Shown: positions 18,198 to 28,122 of the stretch, piece by piece | How the letters are laid out: the number at the start of each line of letters is the position of its first letter | Position numbering within the stretch: the stretch's first letter is position 1 | Origin: Gammaproteobacteria bacterium | GTDB taxonomy: Bacteria > Pseudomonadota > Gammaproteobacteria > Steroidobacterales > GCA-2729495 | Direction of reading: 5' to 3' | Assembly (NCBI GenBank): GCA_003695765.1 | Contig: RFHQ01000054.1 | Span: forward strand, 1-64,000 | Length of the DNA stretch: 64,000 bases | Notes under the pieces: model-generated | Seen by the model: only the letters and a program-made list of their open reading frames with translations | Databases searched by the model: none | What the model was told of the DNA's origin: nothing | Program-made: the position numbers and the translations under genes

Positions 18198-19102
18198 GAA
18201 TACGCCAGCAGGATTTGCAACTGACGACCAGCGGCGAGCCGCGTGGCTATATCGATCCGCATGCGCTGGAGGAGCTATGGTTCCACACCGGCACGGCCTG
18301 CAACCTTGCCTGTCCCTTCTGCCTCGAGGGCTCGAAGCCCGGCGACGATCGCCTGCAGCGCGTCACGCTGGCCGACGTCCGGCCACTGATGGACGAGGCC
18401 ATCGAACTCGGCGTGCAGCAGTTCTCCTTCACTGGCGGCGAGCCCTTCATCGTCAAGGATTTCGTCGACATTCTCGCCTACGCAGCCAGCCTGCGACCCT
18501 GCCTGGTGCTGACCAATGGCACGGACCCGGTGCTCAAGCGGTTGGCGCAGATCCGTCGCCTGCGCAACGCGGCCCATCCGATCAGCTTCCGCATCAGCAT
18601 CGACTGGCCGGACCGCGAACGGCACGATGCCGGCCGCGGGGCCGGGCAGTTCGACAAGGCACTGGCCGGCCTGCGCGCGCTGCACGAACTCGGCTTCCCG
18701 GTCTCCGTCGCCCGGCAGGCCGAGGACGACGAGAACGAAGCCGCGGTCGAGCGCCGCTACCGGACACTGTTCGTCGCCCAAGGGCTGCCGGCCGACCTGC
18801 GTATCGTCGCCTTTCCGGATTTCTCGCCCCCAGGGGCACAACGGCAGGTGCCGGAGATCACGACCGACTGTATGACCCGCTATCACACCGAGGCCAGTCG
18901 CCGCGCCTTCATGTGCGCGTTCAGCAAGATGGTCGTCAAACGCAGTGGCCAGATGCGTGTCTTCGCCTGCACCCTGGTCGACGACGACCCGGCCTATGAG
19001 CTCGGCGGCAGCCTCGCCGAGGCGATGCGCTCGCGCATCATGCTGGCGCACCATCGCTGCTACGCCTGTTTCCGCTATGGCTCGTCCTGCAGCGAACGCT
19101 GA
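18191..19102 (+). CDS. Radical SAM protein with Cys-rich C-terminus (not ArsS-like)
   Basis: CNLACPFC (CX3CX2C), FTGGEPF; C-terminal cysteines CAFSK..VFACTL..RCYACFRYGSSC. Confidence 0.9.
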   Translation: MLRIRQQDLQLTTSGEPRGYIDPHALEELWFHTGTACNLACPFCLEGSKPGDDRLQRVTLADVRPLMDEAIELGVQQFSFTGGEPFIVKDFVDILAYAASLRPCLVLTNGTDPVLKRLAQIRRLRNAAHPISFRISIDWPDRERHDAGRGAGQFDKALAGLRALHELGFPVSVARQAEDDENEAAVERRYRTLFVAQGLPADLRIVAFPDFSPPGAQRQVPEITTDCMTRYHTEASRRAFMCAFSKMVVKRSGQMRVFACTLVDDDPAYELGGSLAEAMRSRIMLAHHRCYACFRYGSSCSER

Positions 19103-19114
19103 ACGGCGGGCCGA

Positions 19115-20044
19115 TCAGGCGGGGAAGAAGTCGATCGGCTTGGTCGTCGTGACCGGCGCCACATCCTTCTCGGCGAAGCGGAACAGCTTCACCCGCTGGA
19201 CGAGCTTGCGCTGCAGTTCCTCGTCGTCCAGCTCGCTGGAAACGATCTCGCAAGCCGATACCAGGCCCGAGGGCTCGATGGTCAGGCGCAGCACCAGCTT
19301 GCCCTGCAGCGTCGGGTCGCGGCGCAGCGCGCGGTTGTACAGCGCGTAGATCGCGCCCTTGTTGCGGTCGAAGACCATCTCGATTTCTTCGCGGCTGCGC
19401 GCCGGCCGTTCCGAACTGCCGCTGCGCCGCGCGCTGGCCTGCGAGGCCAGCCCGGCTACGGTGCTGGACACCGCGGTGCTCGCATGCCCGGCCAGTCCCG
19501 CGCCGCCGGTATCCCGGCTCAGCTTCGCCGTGTTGATGCCGCCGCTGGCCCGCCCGGCCCGCGAGGTGATCAGTGATCGCTCGCTGCGCCGGGCCGCACC
19601 CGCCGCGCCGGCCAGCTGCCGACGGTTCGCGACCGCGGCGATCGCCTGATTGTCGCGCAATTCCGCGAGCTCATCGGCGAAGGGCAGCAACCCGGCCATG
19701 GCCGCTTTCTTGCGCGCCTTTTCGACCCGGTCCACCGGCGGCTTCGGCTCCGGCTGCTTCTTCACGACTTTCTCGGGCTTCGGCTGCTCGGGTTTCGGCT
19801 GTTCCGGTTCCTGCCGGACCACCGGCGGCGGTGGCGGCTTCGGTTTGTCGAGCAGCAGCTTCGCGAAGCGGGGCGGGACCTCGACCACCTCGGCCTCGTC
19901 CGGTGCCGGCACCGGCAACAGGCTCAGCACCACGGTCAGCAGCAGGACGCCGATCGCGACGCGCTTGAGGATCTCGCGGAAGTGGTCCTCCTGCTCGAGG
20001 CCGAGATCCCAGGGCAGCGCGTAGTTGCGGTAGAACGCGATCAC
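19115..20044 (-). CDS. AgmX/PglI C-terminal-domain / TonB-like energy transducer
   Basis: N-terminal TM, Pro-rich PPPPPVVRQEPEQPKPEQPKPEK, C-terminal region RNKGAIYALYNRALRRDPTLQGKLVLRLTIEPSGLVSACEIVSSELDD. Start inferred as GTG. Confidence 0.85.
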   Translation of the reverse strand: MIAFYRNYALPWDLGLEQEDHFREILKRVAIGVLLLTVVLSLLPVPAPDEAEVVEVPPRFAKLLLDKPKPPPPPVVRQEPEQPKPEQPKPEKVVKKQPEPKPPVDRVEKARKKAAMAGLLPFADELAELRDNQAIAAVANRRQLAGAAGAARRSERSLITSRAGRASGGINTAKLSRDTGGAGLAGHASTAVSSTVAGLASQASARRSGSSERPARSREEIEMVFDRNKGAIYALYNRALRRDPTLQGKLVLRLTIEPSGLVSACEIVSSELDDEELQRKLVQRVKLFRFAEKDVAPVTTTKPIDFFPA

Positions 20045-20048
20045 CAGC

Positions 20049-20588
20049 CTAACCCTGCGGCTCGCCCGCGGCGGCGTCGGCGGCCGCCTGCCGCAGCGGC
20101 CGTTGCAGCACGGCCAGCGAAATGCGCCCATAGTCGGCCGCCGTGCAGGTCGCCATCACGCGCTTCAGCAGCCGATACGGCAAGGCCCGATCGCCCATGA
20201 TGGTCACTTCGCGCGCCGCGACGTCCGCCATCGCCTGCTTGCGCAGCACGCGGTCGGTCTGCTGCGTGAGCGCATCGCGCAGCGCCGGAATCACGATCGC
20301 CTCGCTGTCCATGACCTCGGCGACACTGGCCACCGGCTGCCCCTGCACGAGGATCTGCTCGCCGGTCACCAGCACGACGACGTTCTCACGCGCCTTTTCC
20401 TCGGCCACCGATTCCGGCAGCTGGACGTCCCGGGCATTCGGCAGCACTTCGACGTCGGTGGAATTCACCAGCAGGAAGAACACCAGGATCGTGAAGATAT
20501 CCATCAGCGACACCAGGTTCAGCGCCACCTGTTTGCGGCCCCGGGCATTGCGCTTGGCCATGCGCTTGGCTCGTTTGGACATCTGCAT
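20049..20588 (-). CDS. ExbD/TolR biopolymer transport protein
   Basis: LNLVSLMDIFTILVFFLLVNS typical ExbD N-terminal TM with conserved Asp. Confidence 0.92.
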   Translation of the reverse strand: MQMSKRAKRMAKRNARGRKQVALNLVSLMDIFTILVFFLLVNSTDVEVLPNARDVQLPESVAEEKARENVVVLVTGEQILVQGQPVASVAEVMDSEAIVIPALRDALTQQTDRVLRKQAMADVAAREVTIMGDRALPYRLLKRVMATCTAADYGRISLAVLQRPLRQAAADAAAGEPQG

Positions 20589-20591
20589 GCT

Positions 20592-21113
20592 TCAGCTCCG
20601 CTTCAGCACCGGCGCGTCGCCGATGGAGATCTCCGGAAACAGTTCGGCCCGCACCGGCTCGCCGGCCGGTTGCCCGGCCCCGTCCAGCGGTTGCTCCTCG
20701 AACAGGCGCACGGCGTCCATCACCTGCACCAGCACGTCGTAGGGCACCTCCGGCTCCAGCAGGATGGTCGCGTCCAGCTTGTCCGGGAAGCTGGCCTTCA
20801 CCCGCTTCAGGTACTCGGTCAGGCCCGCGTAGTCGTATTCGCCATCCCGCTTCGGCAATCGCGTCAGCAGGCCACCGTTGCGCTCGCCGATCTCCAGCCG
20901 GTCGGCCCGCACGATGACTTCCAGCTGCATCTCCGGCGGCGCATCCGCGAGCTCGTCCCCGGAGGAAGGCAGGTTGAGCTCGAGAATCGCCAGCCGCGAG
21001 AACACCGCGGTGATCAGCAGGAACGGCACCAGGATCACCATCAGGTTCATGAAAGCGGTGATGTCCAGGTCCGCCGTGTCGCGGCGGCGATGGCGGCGGC
21101 GGTAGGCGTTCAT
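20592..21113 (-). CDS. ExbD/TolR family protein (second copy)
   Basis: DLDITAFMNLMVILVPFLLITAVF; ATG overlaps the stop of the upstream MotA/TolQ gene. Confidence 0.9.
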   Translation of the reverse strand: MNAYRRRHRRRDTADLDITAFMNLMVILVPFLLITAVFSRLAILELNLPSSGDELADAPPEMQLEVIVRADRLEIGERNGGLLTRLPKRDGEYDYAGLTEYLKRVKASFPDKLDATILLEPEVPYDVLVQVMDAVRLFEEQPLDGAGQPAGEPVRAELFPEISIGDAPVLKRS

Positions 21114-21772
21114 GCGCCGGCGGCAGCGGTCTTCTGCTCCTTGCGGCGCTCGTCGATCGCGTTCAGGAACTTGACCGAGGCCATCTCCAGGCTGTCGACG
21201 ATTTCCGTCGTCTTGCTCTGCAGCAGCGTGTGCACGAGCAGCAGCGGGATCGCGACCATCAGGCCGAAGGCCGTGGTGTTCATGGCCACCGAGATGCTCG
21301 CCGACAGCATGTCGGCTTTTTCGGCCGGGTTCGCCGCGGCGACCGCGGTGAAGGCCCGGATCAACCCAATGATCGTGCCGAGCAGGCCGAGCAGCGTGGC
21401 CACGTTGGCAAAGGTCGCGAGGTAATGCGTACGCTTCTCCAGCCGCGGCACGACCTCCATCAGGCTTTCCTCCATCGCCTTCTCGATGTCGTCGCGGCGC
21501 GCCGCCGTCTTGATGCGATGCAGGCCGTAGGTCAGGATCGTGGCGATCGCAGCTTTCGACTTCGATGTCACGTTGACCGCTTCCTGGAACTTGCCTGCCT
21601 GAATGAACGGCGTGACCTTGTTCCACAGCATGCGGTTGCTGACACTGGTCTTGCTGAGGTAGATCCAGCGCTCGACCGCGATCGCCAGCCCGAGGGCCAG
21701 CACGATCACGATCGGGTACATGAAGACCCCGCCGTTCTGAAAGAATCCGACGATTCCGGAATACACATCCAT
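21110..21772 (-). CDS. MotA/TolQ/ExbB proton channel family protein
   Basis: LATFANVATLLGLLGTIIGLIRAF...SISVAMNTTAFGLMVAIPLLLVH. Confidence 0.93.
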   Translation of the reverse strand: MDVYSGIVGFFQNGGVFMYPIVIVLALGLAIAVERWIYLSKTSVSNRMLWNKVTPFIQAGKFQEAVNVTSKSKAAIATILTYGLHRIKTAARRDDIEKAMEESLMEVVPRLEKRTHYLATFANVATLLGLLGTIIGLIRAFTAVAAANPAEKADMLSASISVAMNTTAFGLMVAIPLLLVHTLLQSKTTEIVDSLEMASVKFLNAIDERRKEQKTAAAGA

Positions 21773-21869
21773 GCTCAGTTTCCTCCTCCGAGTGCGCCAG
21801 GCGCACGCCATTGGCGCCGGCCGCGGCCGGCGCGCTCAGTGACCAGGGGGCACAGCCATGTGACCGGGT

Positions 21870-22271
21870 TCACTCCTTGCCCCCATACAATTGATCGAAA
21901 TAGGCCGTCTGTCTGCGGAACACTTCACGGTCCACGGGAGCCAGCGCCTCGTCGATCAGGCTGTTGACCGGCTTCCCCAGCAGATCGCCCAGCGCCGGAT
22001 CCTTCCAAGGCACGATGTTCAGCACCCGCGGCAGCTCGCGGTTGCCACGTATCGAGGTCGTCTCCAGGTCCAGTTCGTCCTGAGCAACCGCCACCGCCGG
22101 CGCCCGCGGCTCGGCGGCGTCCGGCGCGGGCCGCCGGTCCGCGGCCGGCGCGCCGGCATCGACCACTGCGGCGGCCTCGGCCGACGGCGGACCCGCCTGC
22201 TCGGCCGGTCCCGGCTCCGCTGCAGCCAGCGCGCCGCCCAGCAGACAGAGCAGCCACAGCCCGCGCATCAT
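21870..22271 (-). CDS. Hypothetical exported protein
   Basis: Signal peptide MMRGLWLLCLLGGALAAA and a conserved-looking C-terminus; overlaps upstream TPR gene. Confidence 0.7.
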   Translation of the reverse strand: MMRGLWLLCLLGGALAAAEPGPAEQAGPPSAEAAAVVDAGAPAADRRPAPDAAEPRAPAVAVAQDELDLETTSIRGNRELPRVLNIVPWKDPALGDLLGKPVNSLIDEALAPVDREVFRRQTAYFDQLYGGKE

Positions 22272-22909
22272 TCCGGCCCCGCCTGCGCCGTGCGCGCGGT
22301 CAGGCCCAGCCGCCGCCGCAGGTCGGCGATCCATTTACCGACCTCCTCGGCGCTGCGCTCGTCCCCGGCCAGCGCGATGTATTGTTCGTATTGCTCGACG
22401 GCCAGCGCATGCCGCTGCTGGTAGAGGTCGTATAGCACGCCGAGGTTGTAGTGTGCATAGGCGTAGCCGGGGTCGCTGTCCAGCGCCGCCCGGTAGGCCT
22501 GCTCCGCCTCGTCGAAACGGCCTGCCTGCCGGTGCAGGATGCCGAGCTGGTTCCAGGCCGGCGCGCAGTGTTGGCAGACCGCCAGCGCCTGCTGCAGGTA
22601 GTCCTGCGCGGCCGCCGCATCGCCGTCGCCCGCTGCGAGGATCGCGAGGTTCACGTACGGACCGGCATAGTCGGGATGGCGCCGGCTCAAGCCGAGCAGC
22701 AGCTCGCGGGCACGCTCGCCATCGCCGGCATCCATGTAGCCCAGCGCGCGCGCGAAATCGTCCACCGCGGCCTGGGGGTAGTCGAAACCTGGCTCGCCAC
22801 TGCCCTGCACTTGCGGCTGGCGCGCCGGGCCGGCGGCGCAGGCGGCGAGCAGCGCTACCGCCAGCAGCAGCGCCAACCGGCGGCCGGATTCAATCGATGA
22901 TCGCAACAA
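22268..22909 (-). CDS. TPR-repeat lipoprotein
   Basis: Lipobox LLAAC; TPR repeats (AYRAALDSDPGYAYAHYNLGVLYDLY). Confidence 0.88.
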   Translation of the reverse strand: MLRSSIESGRRLALLLAVALLAACAAGPARQPQVQGSGEPGFDYPQAAVDDFARALGYMDAGDGERARELLLGLSRRHPDYAGPYVNLAILAAGDGDAAAAQDYLQQALAVCQHCAPAWNQLGILHRQAGRFDEAEQAYRAALDSDPGYAYAHYNLGVLYDLYQQRHALAVEQYEQYIALAGDERSAEEVGKWIADLRRRLGLTARTAQAGPE

Positions 22910-25688
22910 GGTTCTCGCTCCTCTCCTGGCGCGCGTAACGCGCGGGCATCAGTTCCGCGAGCCGCGCGAAACTGCGTCGCACCCAGTCGTCGTAGACACC
23001 GTCGGCCGCGCGCGCGGCATTGGCGGCGAACAGTTCGATCGCCTGCTCCTCCAGCGGGAAGGCCTGCTCCTCGAGCAGAATGTCGTACTGTTCCAGTTCC
23101 TCCGGCGACAGTTCGGGTGGCCGTTCGGAATCCATCAGGTCCTGCGCAAGGCGGTAGTACAGCTCGGCGATCTCGAAGTTCGCCGCGGTCGTGACTTCGG
23201 CGACGCCGTAATCGGCAGCCTTGGCATAGGCGGCCAGCGCCAGTTCCATGCGGCTCTTCTTGCGCTTCAGGCTCGCCTTCAGCGGGATCACCAGCGGCGC
23301 CGCGACGAACGCGTCCCGCAGCGCCGCTGCCAGTTCCAGGCTGGCGCGGGCCGCGAGGGTCCGGCTGCGCGGGCTGCGGGCCTCCCCGGCCGCCGCGTCG
23401 GCAGCGACGATCTCCTCCAGCCAATGCCGGCGCCCGGTCGGGTCGCCCAGCGTCAGCGCCAGATCGGCGAGTTTCTGGCGCGCCTCCAGCGCCTCGCCAA
23501 AGGGCTCGGGGAAGCGCTGCAGCAGCGTCTCGTAGACCCGTTGCTCGTCCCGCGGGCGGCCGCTGGCCGCGTACAGCCGTGCCGCTTCCCACAAGGCCTC
23601 GCGCCGGAGTCCCGGCTCCGCGCCGGCCAGCTCGGCGACGCGCTCGAACTCCGCCGCGGCGGCCTCGGACTGGCCGGCCGCGCGGCGCACGACGGCGAGC
23701 TTCTGCGTCACTTCGCCGGCCAACGCATGCGCCGGGAACTGCCGCCGGAATTTCTCGAGCACCGCGGCCGCGTCTTCCCAGCGCTCGGCATTGATCAGCA
23801 ATGCCGCGGCATCGTAAATCGCAAGCGGCACCACGTCCGTCCCCGGGGCCGCGTCCGCGACGCGCAGGAAGTGGCCGACGGCCGTGTCGACCTCGCCGGC
23901 CGCGCGTGCCGCTTCCGCCTGCTTGTAGACCGACGCGGCGATGCGCTCGGCCAGTTCGCCGGCTTCGTCCGGGTCGCCGCCCGGCATGGCCTGCAAGCGC
24001 CGGTAGGCCTGCTCGGCCTCGGCATAGCGCTGCAGATCGAAGCGGGCGTGGGCCAGGACGCGCAAGGCGACGCGTTCCAGTTCCGGCGCCGCCGGCGGCT
24101 GGGCGCTGACCACGAGCTCGGCGATCTTGGCGGCGCGCTCCAGTTCACCGGCCGCGAACAGTTCCTCGGCCACCTTGGTGCGCACCGCGGCCGCCTGCGG
24201 ATGGGCCGGAAAGCTGTCGGCGAAGCGCAGGGCCTCGGCCACGCTGCGCTCGCGCCAGGCGGCCAGGGACTCGCCGTCCAGCGAGGCGGCGTGAGCGCGC
24301 GCGGCCAGTACCGCGGCATAGGCGGCCTCGGCGGCACGCTCATGCGGCCCGTAGGCGTAGGCGGCGTCGAGGAACTGCGCGGTCGCCTCGGCATACTGGC
24401 CCAGCTCGTTCAGGATCTCGGCCAGCAGAAAACTGCGTTGCGCGGAGTCCGGATCCTGCGGGAAATAGGCCAGGTAGCGTCGATACCAGCCGGCGGCGCG
24501 CGCGTAGGCCTCGCGATCTCCGGAAGACTGCGCCAGCGCGTGATCGTAGGCGGCCAGATCGCTGAGGCTCTGTTTCAGTTCCGCGACCACGGCCGGGTAG
24601 TCGGCCGTTTCGCGATCCTGCCAGAAGGGCGAGTCGAAGCCGAACAGCCGGACGTAGTCGCGGCGGGCCTCGAGCACCAGGCTCGGGAAACGGCCGAGCG
24701 TATAGGCCTCGATGACCCGCAACTGCAGACGCGGGGCCGCCGGGTGGGTCGGCGCGGTACGCACGAAGGCGGCATAGGTCTCGGCCGCATCTTGATAGCG
24801 CTCCTTGTCCAGATACAGATCGCCCAGCCCGGCGTACAACAGATCCGCATAGGCCAGATCCGGGCGCCGCTGCCACAACGCATTCAGGCTGGCCGGGCCG
24901 TCCATGTAGGAAAAGCTGATCGCCAGCACGCGGAAGCTGTCGTCGACCAGTTCGCGGTCGGGGCGGCTCATCGCGGCCAGCGCCGCAGCCGGGCCCTCCG
25001 CCGTCGCCAGCCGGCCGTCCAATACGGCCAGGAAGGAATCGAGGCTCTCCTCGTGCAGGCCCTGCTTGAACAGCGACCAGCCATGCTTGTAGAGCGCCTG
25101 TTCGCGAAAGGCCGAGCGCTCGCCGAGCGCGATCACGGCGGCATAGGCCGCCTGCGCTTCGCGGTAGCGCCGCGCCATGAACAACATCTCGCCCCGCCGG
25201 AACTGCGCCTCGTCATAGTAGCGGCTGTCCGGATAACGGCTGACGAGTTCGGTCAGCCGCGCCAGCGCGGCATCGCTGTCGCCGGTCAGTTCGCGCGCCC
25301 GCGCCAGCTGATACAGCACGACATCGCGGTCGGCGAACTCGCCCCTGGTGGCCAGCAGCTGCTGGTACAACTCGATCGCATCGGCATAGAAACGGGCATC
25401 CGCGAGCCCTTCCATGTCGGCGGCCTCGCCGGCCGACAGGCTGAGGTCGGCCAGCCGGCGCATGGCCTCGGCGCGAAGCGCCGGGTGCTCCGCAGCCAGA
25501 TTCAGGAAGGCCCGGTACTGCTCCCGCGCCAGGCGTTCTCCGTCGGCCAGCGACAGTTCCCGCCGCAGCTCGACCGGGCGCGGCTGCAGGTCGCCGATCG
25601 TCGCCTCGGCATCGTCGGCGCCACGCTGGCCGAAGGGCCAGAGCCCGCCGGCCAGCGTCAGCGACAGGCAGCCCAGCAGGATCTTCAC
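22890..25688 (-). CDS. Large TPR-repeat periplasmic protein (Agl/Glt-type)
   Basis: 932 aa, multiple TPR units (YPDSRYYDEAQFRRGEMLF, DKERYQDAAETYAAFV), signal peptide. Confidence 0.88.
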   Translation of the reverse strand: MKILLGCLSLTLAGGLWPFGQRGADDAEATIGDLQPRPVELRRELSLADGERLAREQYRAFLNLAAEHPALRAEAMRRLADLSLSAGEAADMEGLADARFYADAIELYQQLLATRGEFADRDVVLYQLARARELTGDSDAALARLTELVSRYPDSRYYDEAQFRRGEMLFMARRYREAQAAYAAVIALGERSAFREQALYKHGWSLFKQGLHEESLDSFLAVLDGRLATAEGPAAALAAMSRPDRELVDDSFRVLAISFSYMDGPASLNALWQRRPDLAYADLLYAGLGDLYLDKERYQDAAETYAAFVRTAPTHPAAPRLQLRVIEAYTLGRFPSLVLEARRDYVRLFGFDSPFWQDRETADYPAVVAELKQSLSDLAAYDHALAQSSGDREAYARAAGWYRRYLAYFPQDPDSAQRSFLLAEILNELGQYAEATAQFLDAAYAYGPHERAAEAAYAAVLAARAHAASLDGESLAAWRERSVAEALRFADSFPAHPQAAAVRTKVAEELFAAGELERAAKIAELVVSAQPPAAPELERVALRVLAHARFDLQRYAEAEQAYRRLQAMPGGDPDEAGELAERIAASVYKQAEAARAAGEVDTAVGHFLRVADAAPGTDVVPLAIYDAAALLINAERWEDAAAVLEKFRRQFPAHALAGEVTQKLAVVRRAAGQSEAAAAEFERVAELAGAEPGLRREALWEAARLYAASGRPRDEQRVYETLLQRFPEPFGEALEARQKLADLALTLGDPTGRRHWLEEIVAADAAAGEARSPRSRTLAARASLELAAALRDAFVAAPLVIPLKASLKRKKSRMELALAAYAKAADYGVAEVTTAANFEIAELYYRLAQDLMDSERPPELSPEELEQYDILLEEQAFPLEEQAIELFAANAARAADGVYDDWVRRSFARLAELMPARYARQERSENLVAIID

Positions 25689-25704
25689 GGCAGCGGCTCC
25701 CGGT

Positions 25705-27597
25705 TCACGGCAGCGGCTCCCGGTTCGCGGCCGCGGCGTTCGCCCGATCGTAGATCGTCGCCAGCGCGAAACGCGCCTGCACGCGGTAGGTGGCCAGCCG
25801 CGAGCGTTGCGCGTCGAGCTCGGCGATCGCGAGCCGCTGCAGCGACTGCTGTTCGCCGTCCAGCGCGGCCAGCACCCGCCCCTGCAGGCGCTCCAGGCGC
25901 GGTGCCAGGCGCAGCAGCCGCTCCCGGTAGGCCGCGATCTCCTGCGGCACCGACTGCCTGGCGCTGTTCAGAGCCGCCGCCGAGCGTTCGGCCGCGGCCA
26001 GCACCTCGTCCAGGCCGGCCAGCGCCCGGCGCTCGCGGTAGAGGCGGTAGCGAAACTCGCGTTCGAGGCGCCATTGCAGCAGGCCCTTCAGCAGGCGCTG
26101 GCGGTCGCGCGCCGCGGCGGCCGCCGGCGTCGACCAGGCCGGCGTTTGCGCCACTGCCTCGAGCCGCTGCCACTGATCGAGTTCCTCGGCAGTCGCCAGC
26201 GCGGCGGGGTCCTGCCCGGTCGCGATCTCGGCCAGCCGGGCGGCCAGCGCATTGCGGCGGGCGCGCAACGCCCCGAGATCCACGCTGCCCAGTTCGCCGG
26301 CGACACGCGGCAGGCGCTCGCGGTACGCCTGCTCGCGCGTGTCGAGGATGTCGGCGAAGGCATCCAGCCGCTGCGCCCAGTCGCGCAGGTAGCCGCCCAG
26401 CGCCAGCAGGTCGCGCACGTTCCGCAAACCGTCCTGGAACTCGTGGTTCGCGATCAGGTGGTACAGGTAACGTGAGTCCTCGCTGGACGGCAGCTCGGCC
26501 AACTGCCAATACCAGCGCCCGATCTCCGGGTCGTCCTGGCGCAACAGGGCCGGCACCAGCGCGCCCTGGCGGGCGCGCTCGACCGCCGCGTCCAGCCGGG
26601 CGATCTCGGCATCGAAGGCCGCGATCGCGCTCAGGTAGTGATCGGCCGCGGAGCCGTGGGCTTCGAGCCGGCCGAAGGCGTATGGAATCGCGAGCAGCGA
26701 TTCCTGCACGGCGCTGTCCAGCAGGTCGCGGTCACGCAATGCGAGCCACGGCACCAGCGCCTGCCGGTAATCGGCGTTCAAGGCGTCGGCCCAGCCCGCG
26801 CCGAGCAACGCCTTGTTGGAGAACGGGCCGTTCACCCGCACCCGCGACAGCGCCGCGCGCGCGGCCGCAGGCTGCTGCGCCTGCAGGTAGGCGTAGCCGA
26901 GCGCGAGATTGGCCTTGTCGCGCAGATCGCGCAGCTCCGCGTTGCGGCTCTGCAGTTGCCCGACGCGCTCGAGCTGCTCGGCGCCGGCGGCCAGGTCGCC
27001 GTCGCGCACGAAGGCCACGCCGAGGTTCAGCCGCGCATAGGCCGTCCAGTCGGCCGGGCCGTGCCAGTCGCCGAGCAGCGCTGCCGCCTCCGCGTAGCGC
27101 GCTTGCTGCATCAGGCATTGCGCGAGCAACAGGCGATGCTCGGCCGCGAGCCGCTCCGGCAAGGCGCCCCCGACGCGCCGCAGGGCCGCTTCCGCGCTGG
27201 CATAGCGGCCGCGCTGGTAACGCACTTTGCCGAGGTAGAACCAGGCGCGGTCGCGCACGGCCGGGTCGGCCGACTCGTCCAGCAAGCGGGAGAAGATCTC
27301 TCCGGCCTGCCGGTGCTGCCCATAGGCGAGGTAGAGGCCGCCCAGCAGCAGCTCCGACTCGTGGTCATGATGGCTCAGTCGCCCGGCATGGCGCGCGGCC
27401 AGCAGGTGCGTGAGCGCGGTGAAGTCGTCCTGTTGGTAGAAATGGAACAGGACTTCGCCGTAGTGCAGATCGCGGATCTCGGTGCCCGGGAGATCCCGCG
27501 CGGCCAGCGGCCGGGCGGCGAGCATCAGGGCTGCGGCCGCCGCGCCCAGCACGGCGGCCGCAGCCCGTCCGCAGCGGTCACCCGCGCCCGGCAGCAT
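25705..27597 (-). CDS. TPR-repeat protein
   Basis: 630 aa with TPR repeats and coiled-coil C-terminus. Confidence 0.85.
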   Translation of the reverse strand: MLPGAGDRCGRAAAAVLGAAAAALMLAARPLAARDLPGTEIRDLHYGEVLFHFYQQDDFTALTHLLAARHAGRLSHHDHESELLLGGLYLAYGQHRQAGEIFSRLLDESADPAVRDRAWFYLGKVRYQRGRYASAEAALRRVGGALPERLAAEHRLLLAQCLMQQARYAEAAALLGDWHGPADWTAYARLNLGVAFVRDGDLAAGAEQLERVGQLQSRNAELRDLRDKANLALGYAYLQAQQPAAARAALSRVRVNGPFSNKALLGAGWADALNADYRQALVPWLALRDRDLLDSAVQESLLAIPYAFGRLEAHGSAADHYLSAIAAFDAEIARLDAAVERARQGALVPALLRQDDPEIGRWYWQLAELPSSEDSRYLYHLIANHEFQDGLRNVRDLLALGGYLRDWAQRLDAFADILDTREQAYRERLPRVAGELGSVDLGALRARRNALAARLAEIATGQDPAALATAEELDQWQRLEAVAQTPAWSTPAAAAARDRQRLLKGLLQWRLEREFRYRLYRERRALAGLDEVLAAAERSAAALNSARQSVPQEIAAYRERLLRLAPRLERLQGRVLAALDGEQQSLQRLAIAELDAQRSRLATYRVQARFALATIYDRANAAAANREPLP

Positions 27598-27600
27598 CCC

Positions 27601-28122
27601 TTACTCCCACTCCCGGACCACAAATTCGGGCTGTTGCTTGCTCTCTCGATCGCTGATCCGCAACTCGACGAACTTGGCCCCGATCCGCTTGTCGAATTCG
27701 AGGCTGGCACCGCGCCGGTATTCTCGACCGTGCGGGCCGACACCGGTGAAGATTGCGACCAGCTCGTGCTCTCCGGTCTTGATGTTGCCGAGGTATAGCT
27801 GGTGCACGCCGCCCCGGTGCAGCGCCTCGACTTCCCGTTTCGTGTACAGATAGTTGCTCACCGGCTTGCCGTCGAGCTTCAGCTGCACCGAGTCCAGTGC
27901 GAAGAATTCGCCGACGTCCAGGGACAGGAACACGGCGATCTGCGTGTTGGCCGGGAACAGCAGTTCCTCTTCGAGCAGGAACAGCTCCCGGTTCAGGTCG
28001 AGGATTTCGGCTTTCAGGTCCTGCAGCTGCTCGTCCATGACGGCATCGGCGCTCCAAGCCGGGGCCGCCAGCCATCCGGCCATGGCGATGCCGGCGAATG
28101 CCAGGCGGTAGTTCGCGTTCAT
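27601..28122 (-). CDS. Hypothetical exported protein in motor cluster
   Basis: Signal peptide (AGWLAAPAWSA) and beta-rich domain FFALDSVQLKLDGKPVSNYLYTKREVEALHRGGVHQLYLGNIKTGEHELVA. Confidence 0.75.
   Translation of the reverse strand: MNANYRLAFAGIAMAGWLAAPAWSADAVMDEQLQDLKAEILDLNRELFLLEEELLFPANTQIAVFLSLDVGEFFALDSVQLKLDGKPVSNYLYTKREVEALHRGGVHQLYLGNIKTGEHELVAIFTGVGPHGREYRRGASLEFDKRIGAKFVELRISDRESKQQPEFVVREWE

Noticed and set aside
23424-27413. 1329-aa plus-strand ORF
   Set aside because: Antisense to two well-supported TPR genes; low-complexity R/A/P-rich translation typical of high-GC shadow ORFs.
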